A program made the position numbers and the translations under genes. Source: a bacterium (GTDB lineage: Bacteria > Actinomycetota > Acidimicrobiia > Acidimicrobiales > CATQHL01). Taken from it: a stretch of DNA of 64,000 bases. Under the pieces are notes generated by a model. The model saw only the letters and a list, made by a program, of their open reading frames with translations. It made no database searches and was not told where the DNA came from. Location: positions 19,156 to 83,155 of the forward strand of contig JAPPDX010000093.1 of assembly GCA_028824415.1 (NCBI GenBank), given 5' to 3'. Of the stretch, positions 19,094 through 28,630 are shown piece by piece (positions within the stretch are counted from its first letter, which is position 1; every line of letters starts with the position of its first letter).

Positions 19094-20541
19094 CAGTCGC
19101 TCCCGGACCCGCCGCCCAATCCCTGCCCCGCCGGCTCCAGCGTGGCCGCCAGAACGGCGGGGATCGCTCCGAGCAGATCGCCTCCGATGAGGCCGACGGG
19201 TGGACCGAGCGCACCGGCCATCCCATGCACCTGCGCGGCGAGCGCGGGTGCATTCAGCGGATCCGCACCCTGCGCCAGGAGGGCGCCGATCATCCCGGCG
19301 AGCACGTCACCAGTACCCGCGGTTGCCAATCGGGCGTCGCCCGAGGTCACGAAGCGGGCCGCTCCGTCGGGCGCGGCGACGACGGTGGTGGGTCCCTTGA
19401 GCAGCACGGTCGCTCCCGCTGCGGCCAGCGTCCGCGCCGCCTCCAAGCGATCGGCGCCGGGCCGGCAGCCCGCCAGCAATTCGTACTCCCCGTCGTGAGG
19501 CGTGAGTACCACCGGGGCGCGCGCCGCCGCCAGGACGGCCCCCAGGTCGCTGGCGAGCGCCGCCAGGGCGTCACCGTCCAGCACCAGGGGCACGGTCGCC
19601 CGCGCCACCAGTCCCCGCACCGCGGTCGCGGTCTGCGGATCTCTCCCCAAGCCAGGACCGACCACCAGTGAGCCGAACCGGGAGATGTCCAAGCGCTCAT
19701 GCCAGTTCGCGGCCGGCAACGGCCCGAAGACCACCTCGGTCGGGACCGACGCATCGGGCTCGCCGCCCGGCACCGAGAGGCGCACATATCCCGCCCCGGA
19801 CCGCAGCGCCGCCAGAGAGGCGAGAGACGCCGCCCCGCGCATTCCGGGAGAGCCGGCCACTACCCAGCAGGCGGAACGCCACTTGTGGGCATCGACTTCT
19901 CGCCGGGGCCAGAGGTCGGCCACGTCTGCCTCTGTCAACAGCTGCGCGGTCGCCGAGGTGACGTCCAGGCCGATGTCGGCGACACTGACCGACCCGGCCA
20001 GCCCACGACCCGGATGCGCCAGCAGACCCGGCTTAAGCGCTGCGAACGTCACGGTGCGTGTCGCCGCCAAGGCGCCGCCCTGCACCTGTCCCGTGAGCCC
20101 GTCCACACCGGAGGGGATGTCCACAGCCAGAACGTTTCCGGCACCTTCAATGCCTGCCGGCGGGGTCCAGGGCCGGTTCAGCCCGGTGCCGTAGGCGGCG
20201 TCGATCAGCAGGTCGCAGGGTGGGAGTTCGGCGGCGTCGGGAGCGATGACCCGGCACTCGGCACCGGCGCGCTGCAGGTGGCGGGCCGCGGCCCGGCCGT
20301 CGGCCCCGTTGTTGCCGCGACCGGCCACGATGGTCACCCGGCGCCCCGCCAGAGCCTTGCGGCGAGCGGCCGACGGTCGTCCCGCCTCCAGGACCGCCGC
20401 GGCGCCCTCGGTCGCCCCCGTGAGTAGCTCCACCGCCGCCACGGCAACCGCGGCGCCGGCCCGCTCCACCAGTACGTCGGTGCCTTCCGGGGCGACAGCA
20501 TCGATGGCCGCCATCTCGGCGGGCGTGACGACAGGAATCAC
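19093..20541 (-). CDS. nnr: bifunctional NAD(P)H-hydrate epimerase / ADP-dependent dehydratase
   Basis: VTPAEMAAIDAVAPEGTDVLVERAG, AGRGNNGADGRAAARHL, HKWRSACWVVAGSPGMRGAA, GTGDVLAGMIGALLAQG. Confidence 0.93.
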   Translation of the reverse strand: MIPVVTPAEMAAIDAVAPEGTDVLVERAGAAVAVAAVELLTGATEGAAAVLEAGRPSAARRKALAGRRVTIVAGRGNNGADGRAAARHLQRAGAECRVIAPDAAELPPCDLLIDAAYGTGLNRPWTPPAGIEGAGNVLAVDIPSGVDGLTGQVQGGALAATRTVTFAALKPGLLAHPGRGLAGSVSVADIGLDVTSATAQLLTEADVADLWPRREVDAHKWRSACWVVAGSPGMRGAASLASLAALRSGAGYVRLSVPGGEPDASVPTEVVFGPLPAANWHERLDISRFGSLVVGPGLGRDPQTATAVRGLVARATVPLVLDGDALAALASDLGAVLAAARAPVVLTPHDGEYELLAGCRPGADRLEAARTLAAAGATVLLKGPTTVVAAPDGAARFVTSGDARLATAGTGDVLAGMIGALLAQGADPLNAPALAAQVHGMAGALGPPVGLIGGDLLGAIPAVLAATLEPAGQGLGGGSGSD

Positions 20542-20642
20542 GTCAGCGCATCCCCTGTCCCGGAGCCGGCGAGGGCCGACGTCCAGGAGCCTGGATCCCG
20601 GCCTCCGCCGGGATGACGATCGGGAGTGACGACAGGGATCAT
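20538..20642 (-). other. 34-aa leader ORF (MIPVVTPDRHPGGGRDPGSWTSALAGSGTGDALT) between acpS and nnr
   Basis: ATG overlaps acpS stop (ATGA); TGA stop overlaps nnr GTG (GTGA). Confidence 0.6.
20595..20614. repeat. REP-like palindrome ATCCCGGC-CTCC-GCCGGGAT
   Basis: Perfect 8-bp arms; flanking GTCATCCCGGCGGAGGCCGGGATCCAGG resembles widespread bacterial intergenic repeats. Confidence 0.75.
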
Positions 20643-21049
20643 GCCGGGTCGTCGCTCCGGGCCTCCTGGGGCGGGGCAATCCCGTCGGCGGCGACGGCCA
20701 CCGCCACCGCCACTGCGGAAGTGGCCGTGTGGGAGAGGCTCAGATGCCACCCCGTCACACCGGCTCGCCGGGCTCGCGCTGCGGCACGGCCGTGGAGGCG
20801 CACCTCGGGTTTGCCGCCGGGGGCGCGCACGACCTCCATGTCCCGGAACGCCACATCCCCGAATCCGGCGCCGAGTGCTTTCATCACGGCCTCCTTGGCT
20901 GCGAAGCGTGCCGCCAGGCGCTCGGTGGGATCGGCACGGGCTTCGGCGTAGGCCCGTTCGGCGGGGGTGAAGAGTCGCTCGGCGACCGACGGGCGGCGCG
21001 CCAGCAGAGCGCCGAAGCGCGGCACGTCCACGATGTCGATGCCGATCAT
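20639..21049 (-). CDS. acpS: holo-[acyl-carrier-protein] synthase
   Basis: MIGIDIVDVPRFGALL, LAARFAAKEAVMKALG, WHLSLSHTATSAVAVAVA. Confidence 0.94.
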   Translation of the reverse strand: MIGIDIVDVPRFGALLARRPSVAERLFTPAERAYAEARADPTERLAARFAAKEAVMKALGAGFGDVAFRDMEVVRAPGGKPEVRLHGRAAARARRAGVTGWHLSLSHTATSAVAVAVAVAADGIAPPQEARSDDPA

Positions 21050-24000
21050 GGAGACCCCCTTCGCCAGCGCGCCGCAACGGTACCCAGGTCACCGACCAGG
21101 AGGTCCTCGGTGGGGACCTGCGCGAGCAGCGCCTCGTCGAAGGATGCCTCGGTCTCGGTGACCGCGTAGCGCAGGCGGCTGAACCGGTCCCGGTAGCGCC
21201 GGAGGACGTCGACGGCCACGGCGGGCTCCAGCCGCTCGTGCAGATCGACGTGCAGCAGCACCAGCCCGACCACCTCACCGCCCTTGATCTCGGGAACCAG
21301 CAGGATGAGGCGCCCGTCCCGCAGCCCCCGCGTCAGCAGCACCCGGCGCTCGCGGCTGACCTGGCGCTTGGTGCCCCGCAGGGCGGGATCGCGCCCGACC
21401 CGCGACTCGAAGGACGCCGCCACACCGGAACGGTCGGCAATCTCTATCCGCTCGCCGTCGATGACATAGCGAACATGGCCGGTGACCCGGACGACCGCCC
21501 GGTCCAACCCCGCCAGCGCGGAGAGGGTCTCGTAGCTGAGGCGCTCTCCGTCGGTGCCGGCGGCCTGGACGGCCTCGGCAAGAGGCACCCGCAGCAGCGA
21601 CTCCTCGCTGCGGGAGATCCCCACTGTGACCGTCTTGGCCTGATGGCGGATGGCGTCGACGGGACGGGTCAGCTCCTCGATGGCCTCGCTGAGAGCCCCC
21701 AGCAGCCGCTCCAGGATGCCCGCCGGTGTCCCCATCTCACCGAAGTCGATCTCGAACGCGCCCAGCGGAAGCACACCGAGGGCGTAACGGAACAGTGCAT
21801 CGAGCCGCAGCGCGGTCGCGGCGGGAAGGTGCCCGTCGTAGCCGCCGTCGCGCAGGCGGCTCCCGAACTGCTCCGCGCCGGCGGCGATCGCCGGCCCCAG
21901 AGCGGCGAGCATCGCCTCGGCGTCGGTGACGGCGCCGTCGGGCTCGGCATCCAGCGCGGCCTCGACGGCTCCCCGGGTTCGCCGCAGCGGCTCGGCGCAG
22001 GCGTCGATGGCGAGAGCCGCCTCATAGGAGAAGAGGTGGCCGGCCATCGTCGCCAGCACGAAGGCGAGGTCGGGGTGCACCACCGGCAGCAGCACCGACT
22101 CCCCGGCAGCGCGGACCAACTCGGCGTCGTCGCTGAACACAACCGGTGCACCGCGATGTGCCGCGTAGATGGCCACCTCCTTGGCGACGTCGCGGGCAGT
22201 GGAGCGATCGAGGCCCGCCGCGCAGACCAGGGTGAGAGGCTCTGCGGAGAGGTCGACGTGCTTCTTGTCCTCAGTGATGTCGCAGGCCACGGACCGATAG
22301 CACAACTCCGAGAGCTTGATCCGCACCTCCTCGGCGGCCAACCGGTTTCGGCCGTTGCCGACGGTTGCCCAGTGGCGCCGGGCCGGAACGAGCCGCTGAG
22401 CGATGTCGGCGATCCGCGGGCGCGCCGCCAGCACGTCGGTCATGGCGGCGGGCAGCTCTTCGAGTGCCGCCAGCAACACCGAGCGGCGCGCCGGGTCTCC
22501 CGGCAGCCCGAACAACTCGGCGGTGGCGTACGCCAGCAGGAAGCCTGCGGCCACCTGGGCGTAGAAGGCCTTCGTGGAAGCGACGCTCATCTCCACGTCC
22601 CGCCCGTCGGATGTGTACAGCACGCCGTCGGCGCGGGCGGCGAGATCGCTCTCGCGACGGTTCACCACCGCCACGACCCACGCACCACGCGCCTGGACCA
22701 GGTCGACGGTGCGGTTGGTGTCGGTGGTTGTCCCGGACTGGCTGATCGCCACGACCAGGTGATCGGACATGTCGTCGCGCAGATCGAACCCCGAGAATTC
22801 GCTGGCGCGGCGGCTCACCACCTCGACATCGGCACCGCACAACTCGGCACCGATGATCTCGGCGACGGCCCGTGCAGCCACCGCCGCAGTGCCCTGGCCG
22901 ATGACCACGATCCGGCGCGGTAACTCTCCGCCGGTAGGCAGGACGCCGTCGAGGGCAACCCTGCGGTCACCGGGCTCGCCGGCGATCCGGCCCGCCAGCG
23001 TCTTGGCGAACGACTCGGGCGATTCGCCGATCTCCTTGAGCAGGAAGTGCGGGTACTCCCTGCGGTCGATGTCCCGCGTCGTGATCTCCGCCCGGGTCAC
23101 CGCCGGCAGCGCCAACTCGGTGCCGTCATAGGACCAGCGAGCGACTCCCGACGTCTCGCCGGCGGCCGCGGCGTCCAGCCGGACGATCTCCCCCTCGGTG
23201 CCGTTGGACTCGCCGGCACCCTCGGCGGCGTCAAAGCGCAGGTAGTCGCCGGTCTGCTCCACGAGCCCGTACGGCTCTGAGGCCACCACGAAGGCATCGG
23301 GGGCGAGTCCCACGTAGAGCGCCTGACCGCTGCCCCGGCGAGCCAACAGCAACCCGCCGGGATCGCCGCTGCTCAGCGAGGCGACGGCATGGGATCCCTC
23401 GAAGCTCGCCACGGCCGTGGCGAAAGCCTCCCGGTCGGATTGGCCCGAGACCTTCAGGCGGCGGGCCAGACCCGGAACGACCCTGGCATCGGTCGTGACG
23501 GCCGGGGGATAGGACAGGTCGAAGCGGCTCACGACCGTGGCGTAGTTGTCGATGTCGCCGTTCACGGCCGCCAGGACCCAGGGCGCCCCGTCCGATGGCA
23601 GCGAGGCCACGGGATGGGCGTTCGGCTCGGTGATGAGTCCCACGCTGGCCCAGCGCGTGTGCGCCAGGACCGTGCAACGCGCCCCCGGTTGCGCCAGCGC
23701 GGCCCGCAGCACGTCATCGCCGGCCAGCGCCGCCCGCAGCACCCGCGTGTTGTCGCCCAACTCGCCGACCTCCACCGCCGTCTTGTGGACGTGCACCGTC
23801 ACGTTGGAGTCGCGCCAGCGGCTACCGGAGCGACCGAGCGGGTCGCCGGCGGCCGGGAACCCCACCGGCGGGCCGTCCGAAGTCACCATGACGGCGATTC
23901 CTGCCGAGTCCCTGCCGCGCACCTCCAGGCGGTCCAGCGCCGAGAGAGCCACCTGGATCGCCCACCACCCTGCCACGACTCCCTCCGTCGCCTCCGCCGC

Positions 24001-24303
24001 GTCTGCACCGAGGAGGTCCGCAATCGCCGCAGCGGTGGCCAACCGGTCCTCGCGAATGCTCCAGAGCGCATCGGCAAGAGTCGTTTCGTCCGCGTCGATC
24101 CGCTCGACGGCCGCCGCCACCTCCGCCCGCAAACCCGCCTCCCGCACCAGGCTGGTCAGCCCCGCCGGGCCGGCGAGTCGTCCCGCCACTGCACGAGCGT
24201 CGCCCCCCGTTGCGCCACCGCCGGCGAGCAACTCCAGGATCTCGGGCCCCGACGGCGCGGGGCGGCGGGGTGGGCGGCTGATGACCGCCACGATCCCGCA
24301 CAT
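21046..24303 (-). CDS. GlmS-like glutamine--fructose-6-phosphate aminotransferase, 1085 aa with insertion and C-terminal extension
   Basis: MCGIVAVI, RGRDSAGIAVMV, HTRWASVGLITEPNAHPVAS, SQSGTTTDTNRTVDL, SVASTKAFYAQVAAG. Confidence 0.88.
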   Translation of the reverse strand: MCGIVAVISRPPRRPAPSGPEILELLAGGGATGGDARAVAGRLAGPAGLTSLVREAGLRAEVAAAVERIDADETTLADALWSIREDRLATAAAIADLLGADAAEATEGVVAGWWAIQVALSALDRLEVRGRDSAGIAVMVTSDGPPVGFPAAGDPLGRSGSRWRDSNVTVHVHKTAVEVGELGDNTRVLRAALAGDDVLRAALAQPGARCTVLAHTRWASVGLITEPNAHPVASLPSDGAPWVLAAVNGDIDNYATVVSRFDLSYPPAVTTDARVVPGLARRLKVSGQSDREAFATAVASFEGSHAVASLSSGDPGGLLLARRGSGQALYVGLAPDAFVVASEPYGLVEQTGDYLRFDAAEGAGESNGTEGEIVRLDAAAAGETSGVARWSYDGTELALPAVTRAEITTRDIDRREYPHFLLKEIGESPESFAKTLAGRIAGEPGDRRVALDGVLPTGGELPRRIVVIGQGTAAVAARAVAEIIGAELCGADVEVVSRRASEFSGFDLRDDMSDHLVVAISQSGTTTDTNRTVDLVQARGAWVVAVVNRRESDLAARADGVLYTSDGRDVEMSVASTKAFYAQVAAGFLLAYATAELFGLPGDPARRSVLLAALEELPAAMTDVLAARPRIADIAQRLVPARRHWATVGNGRNRLAAEEVRIKLSELCYRSVACDITEDKKHVDLSAEPLTLVCAAGLDRSTARDVAKEVAIYAAHRGAPVVFSDDAELVRAAGESVLLPVVHPDLAFVLATMAGHLFSYEAALAIDACAEPLRRTRGAVEAALDAEPDGAVTDAEAMLAALGPAIAAGAEQFGSRLRDGGYDGHLPAATALRLDALFRYALGVLPLGAFEIDFGEMGTPAGILERLLGALSEAIEELTRPVDAIRHQAKTVTVGISRSEESLLRVPLAEAVQAAGTDGERLSYETLSALAGLDRAVVRVTGHVRYVIDGERIEIADRSGVAASFESRVGRDPALRGTKRQVSRERRVLLTRGLRDGRLILLVPEIKGGEVVGLVLLHVDLHERLEPAVAVDVLRRYRDRFSRLRYAVTETEASFDEALLAQVPTEDLLVGDLGTVAARWRRGSP

Positions 24304-25589
24304 CAGGCGGAGCTCCGTTCTACCTCGGCTGCCAGGCCCTCGGCCACCGCGGTGGCCTCTGCCTCGTCGGTGGCCTCGACCATGACGCGGATCAGCGGTT
24401 CGGTGCCCGAGCAACGCACCAGCACGCGGCCCGTCTCGCCCAGCGCCTCGCGCGCCCGCTCGACCGCTGGCTCGACCGCCGTCAGCACGCCGGCTGCATC
24501 ACCGCCGACGGACACGTTCCGCAGCACCTGCGGGTGGCGGGTCATGGCTTCGGCCGCCAGATCACCGAGGCGCGCGCCCCGGCGAACGGCGACATCGAGC
24601 AGCTGCACGGCCGTCAGCAGACCGTCGCCGGTGGTGGCGAGGTCCCGGAACACCACATGTCCCGACTGCTCCCCGCCCAACTCCCAGCCGCCGGCCTCGA
24701 GTGCGCTCAGAACATGGCGATCACCTACGGGCACCGTCACGACCTCGATTCCGGCCTCCGCCATGGCCCGGTGCAGGCCGAGGTTGCTCATGACGGTCAC
24801 CACCACCGTCGAACCCGCCAAGCGGGCCCGCTCGTGGCGGTCGGTCCCGCACAGGGCGATGATGCGGTCACCGTCGATCAGGCCCCGATCGTACGCCACC
24901 ACCCTGTCCCCGTCGCCGTCGAACGCCAGACCGATCTCGCCTGGGCCGGTCTCGGCGGAGATGAGGCTCGGGGAGGCGGCTCCGCAGCCGTCGTTGATGT
25001 TCCGCCCGTTCGGCTCGCAGGCCACGGTCCTCACCGCGGCCCCGAGGCGCCCCAGCAGCGCCGGCGCCAACTCCGAAGTAGCGCCGTTGGCGCCGTCCAC
25101 CACCAGGCGCAGGCCGGTGAAGGCCCCCGGCTCCACAGTGCTGGCCACCGCATCCAGGTAGGTCTGAAGCCGGCCGCCGGCGTCGGCGGCGGCTGCGGGG
25201 GATCCGGGCGTCTCGGCGGCGGACTGCAGGCCGGCGGCCACCGCTTCCTGCTCGCCGTCGCTGAGCTTGCGGCCACCGGGGCCGAAGATCTTCACACCGT
25301 TGTCCCGGTACGGGTTGTGCGACGCCGACACGACGATCCCCGGCACGCCGTCGCGGGCGCTGAAGAACGCCACCGCGGGCGTCGGAGCCATGCCCAGCAG
25401 GTCCACTCGGGTGCCGGAGAGACCGCGCAGCAACCCCTGCACGAGGTCGCCGGCGGAGGCTCTCGGGTCGTGGCCCACGACGACCCGCTCGCAGCCGAAG
25501 GTCGCGACGACTGCCGCACCGATGCGGGCGGCCATCTCCGGGGTGACGTCCCGGTACGCCCGCCCTCGAATCCCGTCGGTGCCGAACAT
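24303..25589 (-). CDS. glmM: phosphoglucosamine mutase
   Basis: MFGTDGIRGRAYRDVTPEMAARIG, GIVVSASHNPYRDNGVKIFGPGG, DGDGDR motif. Confidence 0.96.
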   Translation of the reverse strand: MFGTDGIRGRAYRDVTPEMAARIGAAVVATFGCERVVVGHDPRASAGDLVQGLLRGLSGTRVDLLGMAPTPAVAFFSARDGVPGIVVSASHNPYRDNGVKIFGPGGRKLSDGEQEAVAAGLQSAAETPGSPAAAADAGGRLQTYLDAVASTVEPGAFTGLRLVVDGANGATSELAPALLGRLGAAVRTVACEPNGRNINDGCGAASPSLISAETGPGEIGLAFDGDGDRVVAYDRGLIDGDRIIALCGTDRHERARLAGSTVVVTVMSNLGLHRAMAEAGIEVVTVPVGDRHVLSALEAGGWELGGEQSGHVVFRDLATTGDGLLTAVQLLDVAVRRGARLGDLAAEAMTRHPQVLRNVSVGGDAAGVLTAVEPAVERAREALGETGRVLVRCSGTEPLIRVMVEATDEAEATAVAEGLAAEVERSSA

Positions 25590-25634
25590 GGCCGAACCGT
25601 TGCGACAGCCCGCGCGCTCCGGCTGCCGGCTCTG

Positions 25635-26027
25635 CTACCTCTTGGAGTACTGCGGAGCCTTCCGGGCCTTCTTGAGCCCGTACTTCTTGGACTCCTTCTT
25701 GCGCGGATCCCGGGTCAGCAGGCCGGCCCGCTTGAGCTTCTCGCGGGAGTCGCCGTCGAGGCTCTCCAGGGAGCGGGCGATGCCGAGGCGCAGGGCTCCC
25801 GCCTGACCGGTCAGCCCGCCGCCGGTGATTGTGGCATCCACGTCGTACACCGAGGAGGTGTCAGTCACGCTGAGCGCCTCGGTGGCGTGCGAGCGATGCG
25901 AGGGCGACGGGAAGTAGTCCTCGATCTCTCGCCCGTTGATCACGATGTGCCCCTGACCCGGCCGGATGCGGACACGGGCGACGGCGCGCTTGCGGCGACC
26001 GGTGGCCTGCACGAGCGGCGGTGTCAT
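25635..26027 (-). CDS. rpsI: 30S ribosomal protein S9
   Basis: ATGRRKRAVARVRIRPGQGHIVINGREIEDYF ... KKYGLKKARKAPQYSKR. Confidence 0.97.
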   Translation of the reverse strand: MTPPLVQATGRRKRAVARVRIRPGQGHIVINGREIEDYFPSPSHRSHATEALSVTDTSSVYDVDATITGGGLTGQAGALRLGIARSLESLDGDSREKLKRAGLLTRDPRKKESKKYGLKKARKAPQYSKR

Positions 26028-26467
26028 GGTGTTCTCCTGCCCAGAGCCAGCGGCTGTGGACTCTGGGCCTCGTGGGGATGGGCGGGTCCGGCGTAGACCT
26101 TCAGCTTCCGCAGCATCTGCCGTCCCAGGCGGGTGTGCGGCAGCATCCCGCGTACGCTGCGGCGCACCACCTCCGCGGGACTTCGCCGCATCGCCTCGGC
26201 GAGGGTCTCCGAACGCAGTCCGCCGGGGTAGCCGGAGTGCCGGTACAGGATCTTCCGATCCGCCTTGCCGGCGGTCGCCACGACCTTGTCGGCGTTCACG
26301 ATGATGACGTGATCGCCGCAGTCGAGGTGCGGCGTGTACATCGGCTTGTGCTTGCCGCGGAGGACACGGGCCACCTCGGTGGCCAAGCGGCCGAGCACCT
26401 GTCCCTCGGCGTCGATGATCCACCAGGCGCGATCCAACTCTGATGCCTTGGGGCTGTACGTACGCAC
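26024..26467 (-). CDS. rplM: 50S ribosomal protein L13
   Basis: VRTYSPKASELDRAWWIIDAEGQVLGRLATEVARVLRGKHKP. Confidence 0.96.
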   Translation of the reverse strand: MRTYSPKASELDRAWWIIDAEGQVLGRLATEVARVLRGKHKPMYTPHLDCGDHVIIVNADKVVATAGKADRKILYRHSGYPGGLRSETLAEAMRRSPAEVVRRSVRGMLPHTRLGRQMLRKLKVYAGPAHPHEAQSPQPLALGRRTP

Positions 26468-26529
26468 ACCGAAAGGATACGGGCTCACCGCCGGAAACGG
26501 CCCCCTGCGCAGGTCTGGGCGGACTTCGA

Positions 26530-27303
26530 TCAGAGGTACGCGACCGACTCCAGGCATAGGCCGTGCGGCGGTGCCACACTCCCGGCGACGGCCCTGTCCC
26601 GGCTCAGCAGGATGCGTTCGATGTCGCCGGCAGCGCGGCGACCCCGTCCCACCTCCACGAGCGTTCCGACGATCGAACGCACCATCTGCCGGCAGAACGA
26701 GTTCGCCTCGATGTCGAACAGCACCAGTGCCGGCTCGAGCCGACTCCAACCGGCGCGCAGCACCCTCCTCACCGTCGGCGCCACCCGCACCTCGCCGTCG
26801 ATGACCTGCGCAGCCCTGGAGCAGAAGGAGGCGAAGTCGTGCTCGCCGATGAGCAGCTCCGCGGCATCGCTCATGGCCGCCACGTCGAGTGGATCGGGGA
26901 CGTGCCAGGCGTACCCGCGCCGGAACACGTCGGGCTCCGGCGCGTTCCAGATCGTGTAGCGGTACGCCCGGGCAAGCGCGGAGAAGCGAGCGTCGAAGTC
27001 GGCCGGCGCCGGCTCGGCACCCAGCACCACCACGTCGGGGCCGCACATGCGGTTGAGGCCGCTACGAAGGGACTCCAACCGCTCGGGGGCCGTGTCAGCC
27101 TCGGCCACCTCCAGGCTCACCACCTGGCCGCGGGCGTGCACTCCGGCGTCGGTGCGACCGGCGCAGGTCAACTGCACGGAATAGCCGAGCCGCCGTTCGA
27201 GGGCGCCGGCCAGAGCCCCCGCCACGGTGCGTACGCCGGGGTTCGGTGCGAAGCCGCGAAACTCCCCGCCGTCGTAGGAGACCAGGAGGCGCAGGCGGGC
27301 CAC
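26530..27303 (-). CDS. truA: tRNA pseudouridine(38-40) synthase
   Basis: SYDGGEFRGFAPNPGVRTVAGAL, CAGRTDAGVHARGQVVS, FCRQMVRSIVGTLVEVGRG. Confidence 0.95.
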   Translation of the reverse strand: MARLRLLVSYDGGEFRGFAPNPGVRTVAGALAGALERRLGYSVQLTCAGRTDAGVHARGQVVSLEVAEADTAPERLESLRSGLNRMCGPDVVVLGAEPAPADFDARFSALARAYRYTIWNAPEPDVFRRGYAWHVPDPLDVAAMSDAAELLIGEHDFASFCSRAAQVIDGEVRVAPTVRRVLRAGWSRLEPALVLFDIEANSFCRQMVRSIVGTLVEVGRGRRAAGDIERILLSRDRAVAGSVAPPHGLCLESVAYL

Positions 27304-27316
27304 GCCGCGGGGGTCG

Positions 27317-27670
27317 CTAGACCAGTTCGATGCGGGCCATGGGGGCGTTGTCGCCGTAGCGGGGCCCGACCCGCAGGATCCGGGTGCAGCCGCCGGCACG
27401 GTTGGCGTAGCGCGGACCGATGTCCGAGATCAGCTTGTCGGCGATCTCCCGGTCGTTCAGGAACGCCACGATCTGCCGATGGTTGTGCAGGCCGCCCTTG
27501 CGCGCCTTTGTGATCAGCTTCTCGGCCACCGGCTGCATCGCCTTGGCCTTGGCCTCGGTCGTCACGATCGCCTCGGCCGCTACCAGGGACGCCACGAGAT
27601 TCGCCAGCATCGACTTCTGGTGTGAGGCGCTGCCGCCGAGGCGACGGCCCTTGCGGGGTCGGCCGGGCAT
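27317..27670 (-). CDS. rplQ: 50S ribosomal protein L17
   Basis: MPGRPRKGRRLGGSASHQKSMLANLVASL. Confidence 0.97.
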   Translation of the reverse strand: MPGRPRKGRRLGGSASHQKSMLANLVASLVAAEAIVTTEAKAKAMQPVAEKLITKARKGGLHNHRQIVAFLNDREIADKLISDIGPRYANRAGGCTRILRVGPRYGDNAPMARIELV

Positions 27671-27680
27671 GACTGGCTCC

Positions 27681-28619
27681 TCAGTCTCCCGAAGCCAGGG
27701 CGAGACCCAACTCGTCGAGGCGGGCCGTCACCTCGTCCAGGGACTTCTCACCGAAGTTCGGGATCGCCAGCAGTTCCAGCGGCGTCCGCTCCAAGAGGGC
27801 GCCGACCGTCGTGACCTGCGCCCGCTTCAGGCAGTTCCGGGGCCGCTCGGAGAGTCCCAGGTCCTCGATGGGGCGCACCAGATCCGACGGCATCTCCGAG
27901 GTGGTCGTGGGATCCAGACCGTCCGGCAACGACACCTCGGCGAGGTTCTCCACGAGCTGCATCAGCCGCCGCAGGATGCCGCCCGCAGTTGCCATCGCCT
28001 CCGACGGCGTCACCGTTCCGTCGGTCTGCACGTCCACGACCAGTTCGTCCGCCGCCACATCCCCCTCCGCGTGGCTCGCTTCCACTTCGTAGAAGACGCG
28101 CCGCACCGGCGAGAAGAGGGCGTCCACGGGGATGTCGCCGATGGTGCCGCTCGTCGGCCGGCTCTCCGCGCCGCTGTAGCCGATCCCCTGCTCGACGGTG
28201 ACGTCGGCGGCGAATCGCGCCCGGCTGTTGAGCGTTGCGACGTGCAGGTCGGGATTCAGCACCTCGACATCGGGGTTGACTCTGAAGTTCGCGCCCGTCA
28301 CCTCCGCGGGACCCAGGACGTCGATGCGCAACTGCACCGGCTCGGGGCTGTGGCTGCGCAGCACCAGGTCCTTGAGGTTCAACACGATGTCGGAGATGTC
28401 CTCGACGACCCCCTGCAGGGTGTCGAACTCGTGCAGGGCCTCGTCGAAGCGGACGTGCGTCACCGCCGCGCCCGGAATCGACGAGAGCAGCGTGCGCCGC
28501 AGGGCGTTGCCGATCGTGTGGCCGAACCCGGGATCGAGCGGCCCGACGACAAACTTCTGGCGGCTGCCCTCGGCGGTGGCCGGAGAGACCGTGGGATGTT
28601 TGATCTCAAGCATGTGCAT
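27681..28619 (-). CDS. rpoA: DNA-directed RNA polymerase alpha subunit
   Basis: FVVGPLDPGFGHTIGNALRRTLLSSIPGAAVTHVRF; alpha-CTD LGLSERPRNCLKRAQVTTVGALL. Confidence 0.96.
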   Translation of the reverse strand: MHMLEIKHPTVSPATAEGSRQKFVVGPLDPGFGHTIGNALRRTLLSSIPGAAVTHVRFDEALHEFDTLQGVVEDISDIVLNLKDLVLRSHSPEPVQLRIDVLGPAEVTGANFRVNPDVEVLNPDLHVATLNSRARFAADVTVEQGIGYSGAESRPTSGTIGDIPVDALFSPVRRVFYEVEASHAEGDVAADELVVDVQTDGTVTPSEAMATAGGILRRLMQLVENLAEVSLPDGLDPTTTSEMPSDLVRPIEDLGLSERPRNCLKRAQVTTVGALLERTPLELLAIPNFGEKSLDEVTARLDELGLALASGD

Positions 28620-28630
28620 CCTCGCTCGAG

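Noticed and set aside
20538-21278. 246-aa minus-strand ORF ending in HPGGGRDPGSW
   Set aside because: Most of it is an off-frame reading of glmS/acpS; only the final 34-aa MIPVVTP... portion is of interest and is listed separately.
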